The notes: generated by a model not told the origin, from the letters alone. Shown: positions 22,999-33,491, counted from the first letter of the stretch. The stretch: DNA of 64,000 nucleotides from Boesenbergia rotunda (GCA_024364735.1 JAGFNQ010000216.1:248001-312000), one strand, 5' to 3'. Translations and numbers: made by a program.

Positions 22999-24599
22999 TG
23001 TTGGTGCAAGTTGCATCAATGATATTCCTCTTTAGGTGTTTTAATGTTTGACAATACACTTAAGTCAGTGATACAATAAATAGACAAAGGGGAGTAAGAG
23101 AGAAGTAACCTTAGTTGAAGAAAAGTCCTAGTTAATCTAGGCATCGGAACCCTAATGACCTAGCGAAGGGCTGCTAGGCACCTAGCGAAGGACTGCTAGG
23201 TATTGAGACCTTAAGACCTAGCGAAGGGCTGCTAGGCACCTAGCGAAGGGCTGCTAGGTATCGTAACCCTAAGACCTAGCGAAGGGTTGCTAGGCACCTA
23301 GTGAAGGACTACTAGGCATAGAAGACCTAGCGAAGGGCTGCTAGGCATAGAAGACCTAGCGAAGGATTGCTAGGCACCAGGCGAAGGACCGCTTGGTAAC
23401 AAAGACCTAGCGAAAGGCTGTTAGGCACCTGGCGAAGGACTGCTAGGAAATGAAGACTTGGTCCGAGGGACTAAGCAACTTAGCTGAGCGATGACTAAGG
23501 ATAGGAGTAGAGACGGGTAGGGGTTCGGGCGTCTCGAGATCCGGAGTAATCGGAGGCTAAGCAAAAGACCATCCGAAGGACTGGATGGCAACCGTCTCCT
23601 GAAAGGAGTAGGTGAAGGGCGAGTTCTCGGGGATAGGAACTCGTGCCGGTTCGACCTAGGGTTTCATGCAAATCCGAAGTCCGAACTAAGTCCTTAAGCT
23701 TAATATTATATGTATATATGCTTTGTGTATCTTGCAGGTAACCAGAACCGGAGACAAAGCAAGGTAACCAGTTTGCAGGCTTAAGGAGGGCGCCCCCAGT
23801 GTTGAGGGCGCCCTCAACAGCCAGGGCGCCCTGAGCCAAAGGTAAAATTGCAGTAAACGTGAAGCAGGCAGAACAGGTGTCAAGCAGGGCGCCCTGAGCG
23901 TCCGAGGCGCCCTGGTTCAAAGCTGTATTTGCAGTTTCGAACCCAAAACACAGATAAGCCATCATGAGGGCGCCCTGAGTGTCCGGGGCGCCCTGGTCAA
24001 AGGTTTTATCAGCTGCGGCGAGGTCGGCGCAAGGATAAAGTTTGACCGGGTTTATCGGGGCGCCCCCAGCGTCCAGGGCGCCCCCAGGAGGCCTATATAA
24101 GGGGCTTCGACCCCTCTGCTTCAAATACAACTGCTAAGTACCGTTCTAATCATTCTGACCAACGACAACGCGCTAAAGACGAGGCTATACGACCAGGAGG
24201 CTCCAGGAGGAGGTGTGCGGCACTTCGGAGGTCCAGATCGGCTAACGCTTCGACACAAATAGTTTTGGTTTGATTTACATTCTGCAATTCATTTTATCTA
24301 TCTTTCTGTTTTTAAATCAACTGTAAGACGGGTTTTCTCTGCCTCCGGAAATTTCGGAAAGGAGACCAATAGTGGACTCACGCCGAGTACATAGGCCTTG
24401 GATGTACTGACCCAGGGGGGTCGGGAACCAAGTAAATAAATCCCGCGTGTCATTGTGTATTGTTTTTGTTTTACTCTTTATTTATCTTCCGCTGCACTAA
24501 CGCTTTGAGTCTAGAACAAACGAAAGTTGTACGAATATTTCTGAAAGGTTTCTCGCGATCGATATTCACCCCCCCTCTATCGACGGCACCGGTCCTACA
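22999..24599 (+). mobile_element. 5' LTR of element A
   Basis: TGTTGGTGCAAG...GGTCCTACA. Order: hairpin array 23159-23447; GGCGCC pairs 23788-24088; TATA box TATATAAG 24094-24101; R/U5 to 24599. A minus-strand frame of 211 codons (24130-23495) occurs here and in the other LTR, but the LTRs are too alike for that to mean anything. Confidence 0.9.
23159..23447 (+). repeat. Hairpin array in A 5' LTR (about 11 units)
   Basis: Units follow CCTAGC-GAAGGRYT-GCTAGG. Most are perfect six-base stems with an eight-base loop. One unit is CCTAGT...ACTAGG (both arms changed together) and another CCAGGC...GCTTGG. The array is copied in the 3' LTR at about 29198-29489. Confidence 0.85.
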
Positions 24600-24601
24600 A
24601 T

Positions 24602-24613
24602 TGGTATCAAAGC
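24602..24613 (+). promoter_or_regulatory. Primer-binding site of A, one mismatch
   Basis: TGGTATCAAAGC differs from the initiator-Met complement TGGTATCAGAGC by one base. It starts two bases after the LTR end. Confidence 0.8.
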
Positions 24614-24704
24614 AGAGCAGCTCTTCACCGGACTAACCGCCGACAGAGCAACGACGCCAGGAGTTGAGGGGGAACCCAGGGGTGAATCAGGTACATTTTT
24701 TTTA

Positions 24705-25850
24705 ATGTCTAATTTTAAATTGCATATTATTTGTTTCACGTGCAGGGAGAGAGGGCACTACAAAAATCAGTGCCCTACTCGTAAGACTTGGTCTACAACA
24801 CCGGCGACAAAGGGGGTACCAGCGCCAGGAGTCCGGAAGAACAAGGATCAAGTACGATGCTTCAAATGCGAGAAGTACGGACACTACAAAAACAAGTGTC
24901 CGGCAAAGGTACGTAAAATTTATGTTCCAAAAGTTTTACAAATTCCTGCAATGTCTTTTAATAATTTAGATAATTTTCCTGAGAAGTTAGAATTATTGCA
25001 TAGTCAATTAGATATTTTAAATAATCAGTTACATAATGTGAATATGGCTAAAATGTTAGAAATAAATTATTTAATCATTAATACCAATTCAATAATTGCT
25101 AAAATTAATTCCGATATTAAATCTAAAATAAACTCTGATAATTCTACAGATAATGATGCAATTAATTCTGGATCTAAATCTGAAATCAATCCCGAACTCG
25201 AAATTGAAAATCCTAAGGATAAATCCGAATTCAAATTCGAAAATCCTAAGGATAAAACCGAATTCAAATTTGAAAATCCTAAGGATAAAGTTGAATTCAA
25301 AAATCTTAAGGATACTTCTAAGTCAGAAAATCCTTTAGATAATTACATATTCAAATTTGAAAATCCGTTGTATAAATTTGAATTCGAATCTAAAAATTAT
25401 AAAGATAACTCTGAAAATCTCAAGATTAATCCAGAAATTAATTTTGAAAATCTCAAGATTAATTCAGAGATTAATTCTGAAAATCTTAAAGATAATCTGA
25501 AGATTAATAATGAAGATATATTTGAGGATAATTCTAAGGATAATTTTGAATATAAAATTCTCCTAGATAATAACTTAATCATAGATAATATTGAATATTA
25601 TTATAAAACTTTAACTAGTGGCCCAATTTACTCCACCTACTGTGAGGATATTGAAAAATTTAATCTTGAGGAGGAGATAGAATTTTCTAAGATAAAGGCC
25701 ATAATCAATAAAAATTACAAAAATTCAAATAAATCAAAATTATTAGAAAAACTTGAAAAGAAAGATAAAAATGAAGAAGAAATTTTTGAAATAATGAAAA
25801 TGATGAATTTAAACCTACAATTATTAATTAATCATTATAATTCGAATTAA
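24705..25850 (+). CDS. Two-CCHC-knuckle, Asn/Lys/Glu-rich protein of element A (381 aa)
   Basis: Starts ATG (MSNFKLHIICFTC) 106 bases after the LTR and ends with TAA at 25850. Residues 10-23 and 52-65 are CX2CX4HX4C zinc knuckles (C10, C13, H18, C23; C52, C55, H60, C65), the nucleic-acid-binding motif of retroviral and copia Gag. The N-terminal UBN2 Gag fold is absent. Residues ~85-135 look helical. Residues ~165-290 are a low-complexity tract with repeats of ENPKDK(S/T)EFKF and ENLKINSEI type. The last ~80 residues (SKIKAIINK.YKNSNK; LEKLEKK; EEIFEIMKMM) are conserved in the B copy. D gag also has two knuckles in this order, so this is probably a trimmed SIRE-type Gag nucleocapsid. Likely role: binding element RNA for packaging by a helper particle (inference). 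No other function recognised. Confidence 0.75.
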   Translation: MSNFKLHIICFTCRERGHYKNQCPTRKTWSTTPATKGVPAPGVRKNKDQVRCFKCEKYGHYKNKCPAKVRKIYVPKVLQIPAMSFNNLDNFPEKLELLHSQLDILNNQLHNVNMAKMLEINYLIINTNSIIAKINSDIKSKINSDNSTDNDAINSGSKSEINPELEIENPKDKSEFKFENPKDKTEFKFENPKDKVEFKNLKDTSKSENPLDNYIFKFENPLYKFEFESKNYKDNSENLKINPEINFENLKINSEINSENLKDNLKINNEDIFEDNSKDNFEYKILLDNNLIIDNIEYYYKTLTSGPIYSTYCEDIEKFNLEEEIEFSKIKAIINKNYKNSNKSKLLEKLEKKDKNEEEIFEIMKMMNLNLQLLINHYNSN

Positions 25851-26760
25851 ATCTTAATTTAATTTTAATTTAATCTTAATTTAATCCTAATCAAATCTTA
25901 ATTTAATCCTAATTAAATCTTAATTTAATCCTAATTAAATCTTAATTAAATTCGAATTAAATCTTAATTTAATCCTAATTAAATCTTAATTTAATCCTAA
26001 TTAAATCTTAATTAAATTCGAATTAAATCATAATTTAATCCTAATTAAATCTTAATTAAATTCAAATTAAATCTTAATTAAATTCAAACTAAATCTTAAT
26101 TAAATTCAAATTAAATCTTAACTAAATTCGAATTTAAAATCAAACTTAAATTAAATTGAAATTCAAATTTAAATTAAATTCGAAATTCAAACTAAATTTA
26201 AATTAAATTCAAATTCAAACATAAATTAAATTCAAATTCAAATTTAAATTAAATTCAAATTCAAACTTAAATTCCAATTAAAGTAAATTTAAATTAAATA
26301 TTAATTAAAGTCAAATTAAATTAAATATTAATTAAATTCAAATTAAATTAAATATTAATTAAATTCAAATTAAATTATAAATTAATTAAATTCAAATTAA
26401 ATTAAATATTAATTAAATTCAAATTAAATTAAATATCAAATTAATTCAAATAATTCAATTAAATTCAAGGTAATTCAAATAATTCAATTAAATTCAAAGT
26501 AATTCAAATAATTCAATTAAATTTGAATTAATTCAAATAATTCAATTAAATTCAAATTAAACCTAAATTAAATCTTAATTAAATCAATTTAATTCAAATT
26601 AAATTCAAAGTAAAATTAAGTTGAATCCAAATTAAAACTTCACTTAAATTAACTTTATCAATTAATTTCTAATTAATTCAACCCCAATTAATTCGTAATT
26701 AACATGAATCCAACTAAAATCTTAAATAACTTAAACTCAAACTAAAATAAAATTTTAACC
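25851..26760. repeat. Very AT-rich array of AATTAAAT(C/T)-type units in element A
   Basis: About 0.9 kb made almost only of TTAATTTAATCCTAATTAAAT-like and AATTCAAATTAAATT-like units, drifting in phase and sequence from left to right. It directly follows the stop codon. A shorter version follows the B ORF (30965-31149), so it is a family feature. No gene. Confidence 0.85.
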
Positions 26761-29024
26761 AAAGTGTAACAATTAAAATTAATAATATGTCAAAGTGGGT
26801 TGACATATTCGCGGGTTCACTCGACATGTATCAAATCGGGAATTTGATACATTTTAGAAACTTAAGTAAAATTATTTGACTTGGTTGACTCATGCATAAT
26901 TGTCATGTCATGCATTTTCTATTTATTTTAAATATATGACATGTCATTCATATTTAAATTTTATGCATAATTTAGAACGGCTATAGGAAAAAGAATAATT
27001 GAAACTTGATCAACCTAGTATTGGGTGGAGGTGAGATGATAGTACGTTAGGGAAGCCATCTTGGCGGAACTAGCCGAAGCTACCGATCCAAGACCCAAAC
27101 TAGTTAGACCAGAATTTTTCAAAAAGTGATTTTGAAAATGAAATTTCATTAAAAGGCTTTGTCAAGGAAAGGGTTGATGATCCAATAAGGCTACGGCCAA
27201 AGAAGGCCTAGTGCCTCGCCAAGACCTGGAAGCTAATTTTTGAAATTCAAATTCAAGTTACTTCTTGTCAAATTCAAATCTAACACAAGCTTCAATTAAA
27301 TCTTAGAATTAAAAATAAATTAAAGAAAAATGATTCAAGCATCTCACAATACACTTATAAGGCAATCATGCTGGTTGTATTGATACATCTAAAATGAGTG
27401 AGATGTTAAGGACTAAAAAATTGAAAAATGTTTTTCAAAATCATTAGAATATTTTTCTAAAAATATATTTTAAAAATAGTGTTTCAACATAATAATGTTT
27501 TTATGGAATTCATGTTTGTCTGATTGATTATATATTATACATTTTTTCAGAAATATATCTTTTCAAAAATTTGTTTGACTCACTCAAATTAGACACAAGC
27601 CTCTTAGGACAACACTAAAGTTCCTTAAGGCACTTAGATAAAGTCAAACGGTATCGGGTACAGGGGGAGTACTTTTCATTTTTTTTAATGGTTTTCAAAA
27701 ACTGCATCTTAAACATTACTATTATTTGAAAATACTTTTCGAAAACTAAGCTTTAAATCATTATCACTTGTGTTTTTCGAAAAAAAAGAGGGTTTATGTT
27801 GTAAAATTTACCTATCTTGTTTGATTTTGATAAACCCTAATGACACAGAGGAAAGTCCACTTCATAATCTACAAGGACTCCTAGGACGTGTCAGATTTAG
27901 GGGGAGTCTAAATCAAACTTCTGAAAAAGTTTCTTTTAATTAAATATTTTGAAATTATTAAATAATTTCCTTAATTTGAATCAACCCTTAAGACTTAGAG
28001 GAAGAGTACTTGTGGTCAACAAGCTTCCCAGGACTAGGTCAAGTTTAGGGGGAGATCAAATTAAAAGAATTATTGAATATTTTAAATGTTTTCATGAGCG
28101 GTATTTTCAAATCCTGTTGAAAACATAAGTATTCTTTCAAAATAATATCAATTTTCAAAAATTACTATTATTTTCAAAAATTTATCTATTTTTTTTTCAA
28201 TTTGAAATAATATCTTGAGTTTGGAAAATCTTCCAGGACAATTAGGAAAATGTCCTTGTAGTCAACAAGGTTTCCTATAATTGTGTCAGACTGAAAGATA
28301 AACCAAATCAAGTATTATCACTTTAAAATCTTTACATTTTTTAAAATTAACTTACATACTATTATTCTGTGACTTATGAAATTTTTACTTGGGTTGGAAA
28401 ACTTCCAGGACACTTAGGAAAATGTCCTTGTAGTCAACAAGGGTTCCCAGGATAGTGTCAGACTGGAAAATTAACCAAGTGAAGTTAAATATTATGTTTC
28501 AAAAGTACTTATGTCTTTCAAAGTCAAATATTCTTTCAAAAGTACTATCATTTTTTTCAAAATTCTATTAATATTTACTTGACCTTGAAAAATATTATGT
28601 TTCATAAAACACTTATTTTCGAAACACAGTTAGTACTTGCAAAATAGGCATAACATTTATATTTTCCAAAATAACATTCTTTCAAAAGTTATGTATTTTC
28701 CAAAAGTACTTAATTCAACATATTTTCAAAGGTAATTATATTTTTCAAAAATTACATAATTTTTGCAATATATTATTCAAAATACAATGCTTTCAAAAAT
28801 TTTGCACTAAGTATTTTCAAAAAGAACCAAAGATTTTATTGTTGGTGCAAGTATTTTATTTTTTGATGTATGACAAAGGGGGAGAGATGTGTGCTTAAGT
28901 TAGAAAAATTTTTTCTCGAAGATCAAAAATGTAGTTTCAAAACCTATATCGTTTTTTTTCATTTTACCCCAAGGACAATAAGTTAGCCCCTTAAACCAAT
29001 CTAACTTAAGTTATTGTCAAACAT
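26761..29024 (+). other. Non-coding interior of A; part homologous to C on both sides of its pol
   Basis: 26990-27260 matches, in complement, the C spacer between gag and pol (38120-38400): shared blocks include 'gaaatttcatt', 'aaaggctttgtcaaggaaagg' split in parts, and 'aggcctagtgcctcgcc'. 27340-27420 ('cttaggactaaaa', 'gagatg') resembles the C region just beyond pol (34380-34470). Between them A has nothing in place of pol. The rest is AT-rich with many 'tttcaaaa' runs and repeated 'caggacact/aggaaaatgtccttgtagtcaacaagg' blocks (near 28230 and 28410). No gene. Confidence 0.6.
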
Positions 29025-29039
29025 AAAAAAGGGGGAGAT
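29025..29039 (+). promoter_or_regulatory. Polypurine tract of A
   Basis: AAAAAAGGGGGAGAT immediately before the 3' LTR at 29040; the same tract precedes the C 3' LTR. Confidence 0.85.
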
Positions 29040-30641
29040 TGTTGGTGCAAGTTGCATCAATGATATTCCTCTTTAGGTGTTTTAATGTTTGACAATACAC
29101 TTAAGTCAGTGATACAATAAATAGACAAAGGGGAGTAAGAGAGAAGTAACCTTAGTTGAAGAAAAGTCCTAGTTAATCTAGGCATCGGAACCCTAAAGAC
29201 CTAGCGAAGGGCTGCTAGGCACCTAGCGAAGGACTGCTAGGTATTGAGACCTTAAGACCTAGCGAAGGGCTGCTAGGCACCTAGCGAAGGGCTGCTAGGT
29301 ATCGTAACCCTAAGACCTAGCGAAGGGTTGCTAGGCACCTAGTGAAGGACTACTAGGCATAGAAGACCTAGCGAAGGGCTGCTAGGCATAGAAGACCTAG
29401 CGAAGGATTGCTAGGCACCAGGCGAAGGACCGCTTGGTAACAAAGACCTAGTGAAAGGCTGTTAGGCACCTGGCGAAGGACTGCTAGGAAATGAAGACTT
29501 GGTCCGAGGGACTAAGCAACTTAGCTGAGCGATGACTAAGGACAGGAGTAGAGACGGGTCGGGGTTCGGGCGTCTCGAGATCCGGAGTAATCGGAGGCTA
29601 AGCAAAAGACCATCCGAAGGACTGGATGGCAACCGTCTCCTGAAAGGAGTAGGCGAAGGGCGAGTTCTCGGGGATAGGAACTTGTGCCAGTTCGACCTAG
29701 GGTTTCGTGCAAATCCGAAGTCCGAACTAAGTCCTTAAGCTTAATATTATATGTATATATGCTTTGTGTATCTTGCAGGTAACCAGAACCGGAGACAAAG
29801 CAAGGTAACCAGTTTGCAGGCTTAAGGAGGGTGCCCCCAGTGTTGAGGGCGCCCTCAACAGCCAGGGCGCCCTGAGCCAAAGGTAAAATTGCAGTAAACG
29901 TGAAGCAGGCAGAACAGGTGTCAAGCAGGGCGCCCTGAGCGTTCGAGGCGCCCTGGTTCAAACCTGTATTTGCAGTTTCGAACCCAAAACACAGATAAGC
30001 CATCATGAGGGCACCCTGAGTGTCCGGGGCGCCCTGGTCAAAGGTTTTATCAGCTGCGGCGAGGTCGGCGCAAGGATAAAGTTTGACCGGGTTTATCGGG
30101 GTGCCCCCAGCGTCCAGGGTGCCCCTAGGAGGCCTATATAAGGGGCTTCGACCCCTCTGCTTCAAATACAACTGCTAAGTACTGTTCTAATCATTCTGAC
30201 CAACGACAACGCGCTAAAGACGAGGCTATACGATCGGGAGGCTCCAGGAGGAGGTGCGCGGCACTTCGGAGGTCCAGATCGGCTAACGCTTCGACACAAA
30301 TAGTTTTGGTTTGATTTACATTCTATAATTCATTTTATCTATCTTTCTGTTTTTAAATCAACTGTAAGACGGGTTTTCTCCGCCTCCGGAAATTCCGGAA
30401 AGGAGATCAATAGTGGACTCACGCCGAGTACATAGGCCTTGGATGTACTGACCCAGGGGGGTCGGGAACCAAGTAAATAAATCCCGCGTGTCATTGTGTA
30501 TTGTTTTTGTTTTACTCTTTATTTATCTTCCGCTGCACTAACGCTTTGAGTCTAGAACAAACGAAAGTTGTACGAATATTTCTGAAAGGTTTCTCGCGAT
30601 CGATATTCACCCCCCCCTCTATCGACGGCACCGGTCCTATA
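29040..30641 (+). mobile_element. 3' LTR of element A
   Basis: Near-identical to 22999-24599, with TATATAAG at 30135-30142 and the hairpin array at about 29198-29489. It ends CCTATA where the partner ends CCTACA. GTGAT follows. Confidence 0.9.
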
Positions 30642-30964
30642 GTGATTTCCTGGTAAATTCTGATAACTTCTTGGATATTAATTATGAAACATTAGTTAAC
30701 AACCTTGAAAATTACTCTACTTACTATAAAGATATACAAGAATATGACCTTGATGATGAGGATGAGGATGAGGATGAGGAGGATGATGATTTTTCTAGAA
30801 TCAAGGCTACAGTTAATAAAATCTACAAAAATTCAAACAAAGTAGAAGTGTTAGAAAAACTTGAAAAATTAAATGAAGAAGAAATAGTAGATAAGTCAGA
30901 CATTTTTGAAATAATGAAAATGATGCAATTAAACCCACAACTATTAATTAACCCAGAAATTTGA
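30642..30964 (+). pseudogene. Element B two-knuckle ORF, last part
   Basis: Continues the B frame after the A insertion. It has an acidic run of alternating Asp and Glu (near 30755-30790) and then the conserved C-terminus (FSRIKATVNKIYKNSNK; LEKLEKLNEEE; IFEIMKMMQLNPQLLIN), about 60% identical to A by eye. Ends TGA at 30962-30964. That this tail stays readable while the N-terminus has stops suggests either recent decay or constraint on the tail; two copies cannot decide. Confidence 0.7.
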
Positions 30965-31149
30965 AACTTAAATCAAATTAAATCTTAACAATCATAATTA
31001 AACCTTAATTAATTTAATCATAATTAAACCTTAATTAATTTAATCCTAATTAAACATTAATTAATTTAATCCTTAATTAAATCTTAATTAATTTTTATCT
31101 TAATTTAATCCTTAATTATTTCAACCTTAATTAAATCTTAAGTAATTTT
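30965..31149. repeat. AT-rich TTAATTAAACC-type array in B
   Basis: Short version of the array after the A ORF, ending where the C-family LTR begins. Confidence 0.75.
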
Positions 31150-32185
31150 TGTTGGATCGAGAGAACCGATAGAGGGGGGGTGAATATCGGAAGACGTTCG
31201 GATTTTAGAATTAGAGAAATTATGCAGCGGAATAAAACAATCGCGAACACAAGTAGTTTTACTTGGTTCGGAGCCTAGGTCGACTCCTACTCCAAGGCCC
31301 ACGGTCGTTGGCCGTTTTCTGCGGGCAATTCTATAAGTGCGCAAATCAGTTTACAAAATTGAATTTACAAGTATAGCAAAGTAAACTTTTAAAACGAAAA
31401 CTCTTCTTTTACCGATGTCCGATGTAGGTTGTCTTGTTCGGAGCAGCGGGACGTCGTCGGCTCTTGAGTCTTGAGTCGGGAGGTTTCCGGAGGAGAGCAC
31501 GAGAGCAGAAAAGCGTAGAAGCATTGAATTGGGTGTTGTTCGAAGCCTTGGGGTCGAGGGCCATTTTATAGGCCCTGGGGGCGCCCGGAACGTCAGGGGC
31601 GCCCCCCCCCCCACATGTCGGCCGATCCAACTTTCGCTCGATCAGCTTCTGATCCCTTCAAACTCGGGATCAGATCTTGACCGGGGCGCCCGGGACGCTG
31701 GGGGTGCCCGCGTTGACCGGGTCAGAGCTTATCCGTTTGGCTTCTCGCTGGCTTGCTTCGTTGGCTTCACCTGGGGGCGCCCGGGGGCACGGGGGCGCCC
31801 GGGAGCATGGGGAGCGCCCGGGAGCACGGGGGCACCCCGCCCATATGCTGCCGAAGCTCACCTTGCTTTACTTTGTTTTATGTTCACCTTGGGGGCGCCC
31901 GGGACACTCCGGGCGCCCTGGTCAGCTGCTGCCTCACTCCTTTGAGGCTCTCTGAGCTGCAGACACTCGTTCCTTCGATCCTACATCCAGGGATAGTCCA
32001 AAACAACATAAAGCAATAAGATGTTAGTTTATAGAGTCTTAGCTGTCTTGGTTCTGACTTTGGGCCTCCAAAATGGAGCCCTAGGTCGAACCGACGCCTA
32101 CTGTTCCCTCGACGGGGAACGCGTCCTCACCTACTCCTCTCGGGAGAATTTACCTGATGCCAACCAGCTCCTCCGGTTGGACTTT
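31150..32185 (-). mobile_element. C-family LTR piece L, split by element C
   Basis: It starts TGTTGGATCGAG (31150) and follows the C 3' LTR as far as GGTTGGACTTTT, then stops exactly where the C LTR begins (32186). The hairpin array and CACCAACA end expected next are missing. C therefore appears to have inserted into an older LTR of its own family in the same orientation; the rest of L should lie beyond the other end of C. TATAAAAT on the minus strand near 31563-31572; GGCGCC pairs at 31577-31920, including a run of GGGCGCCCGGGAGCA units near 31777-31835. Confidence 0.75.
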
Positions 32186-33491
32186 TGTTTTGGATCGAGA
32201 AGCCCGATAGAGGGGGGTGAATATCGGAAAACTTTCGGATTTGAGTAAGAGTAGGTACGCAGCGGAAATTAAATAAAAGACACAGAGACGCAATCGATTT
32301 ACTTGGTTCGGAGCCTGTGTCGACTCCTACTCCAAGGCCCACGGTCGTTGACCGTTTACTTTGGGCAATTCTATATTTGGCGCAAATAAGTTACACAATA
32401 TGATTTACAAAATTAAATGCAATAAAATATTAATTAAAGAAATACGCTCTTCTTTTTACCGACGTCCGAAGTAGGTCGACTCTTTCGGGGCAGCAGGACG
32501 TCGTCAGCTCGAGGTGAAGCGTTTCCGGAGCAAGGCGCGAGCGTAGAAGAACTTTGAGACGTTGGAAGAAGTGATACTTTGAAGCCTTGGTCGAGGGTCC
32601 TTTATATAGGGCCTGGGGGTGCCCGGGATGTCGGGGGCGCCCCCCACGTGGCCTTTGATCCGCACAAACCTCGATCGCGTCTGATCCTCTGGATCCGCTT
32701 TGACCGGGGCGCCCGGGTCGCTCGGGGCACCCGGATTGACCGGGTCAAACCTTATCTCTTGGCTTCGAAGGCTTCTGGTTTCGAGTACGCGCCTAGGGGC
32801 GCCCGGGACGCAGGGGGCGCCCGGGAGCAGCGGGGGCGCCCGGGAGCACGGGGGCGCCCGCAGCTTGTACTGTCAAAGCGCACCTTTTGATTGTGTGTTT
32901 GGTGTTCACCTTGGGGGCGCCCGGGACACTCCGGGCGCCCTGGTCAGCAGTTGCCTCACTCCTTTGAGGCACTCTGAGTTGCAAACTCACGTCCCTTCGG
33001 CCCTGCATCCAGGGTTAGTCCAAAACACAATAACATAATAAATTATTAGATTTATACAGCCTTAGCTGTCTTGGTTCTGACTTTGGTCTCCAAAATGGAG
33101 CCCTAGGTCGAACCGACGCCTACTGTTCCCTCGACGGGGGACGCGTCCTCACCTACTCCTCTCCGGAGAATTTACCTGATGCCAACCGCTCCTTTGGTTG
33201 GACTTTTTCCCAACTGTCCTTTGTTAGGTCTTGGATGCTGGCAGTCCTTCGCCAGTTGCCTAGCAGTCCTTCGCTAGGGCTTTAATTCTGGCAGTCCTCC
33301 GCCAGTTGCCTAGCAGTCCTTTGCTAGGGCTTTAATACTGGCAGTCCTTCGCCAGTTGCCTAGCAGTCCTTCGCTAGGGCTTGAATACTGCACACTAGAA
33401 TAACTTGTTAGAAAATAAGTAAGACTTAACTTTTGAGCTATGTTGCCATCATCAAAACACAGGTTAGACTTTGGTGCCTTCTGCACCAACA
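32186..33491 (-). mobile_element. 3' LTR of element C
   Basis: 1306 bp, TGTTGGTGCAG...CGATCCAAAACA on the element strand. TATATAAAG on the minus strand at about 32600-32609, GGCGCC pairs upstream of it at 32615-32940, and the hairpin array at 33215-33395. The 5' LTR of C is not seen because G interrupts the element. Confidence 0.85.
33215..33395 (-). repeat. Hairpin array in C 3' LTR
   Basis: Six units strictly alternate CTGGC-8-GCCAG and CCTAGC-8-GCTAGG with the loop AGTCCTTC (or one-base variants), preceded by a decayed CCAAC-TGTCCTTT-GTTAGG. A roughly 52-bp two-hairpin unit is repeated three times. Confidence 0.88.

Larger units (their letters stand above)
22999..30641 (+). mobile_element. 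Element A, complete non-autonomous LTR element (7.6 kb)
   Basis: Two LTRs of about 1.60 kb in direct orientation (22999-24599 and 29040-30641), PBS, polypurine tract and a perfect 5-bp target duplication GTGAT (22994-22998 and 30642-30646). The interior carries one protein frame (24705-25850), a long AT-rich array and a segment shared with element C, but no protease, integrase, RT or RNase H. By eye the LTRs differ at roughly 25-30 sites, mostly transitions, so the insertion is fairly young. The last base pair of the 3' LTR is TA instead of CA. It sits inside its relative B. Confidence 0.9.

Noticed and set aside
23159..23447. CRISPR-like array
   Set aside because: Short imperfect palindromic units without unique spacers, inside a plant LTR, and duplicated in the partner LTR.
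23495..24130. 211-codon minus-strand frame in the A 5' LTR, repeated at 29536-30171
   Set aside because: It lies in LTR sequence across the palindrome array and TATA box. Conservation between the two copies only reflects LTR identity. No domain is recognisable.
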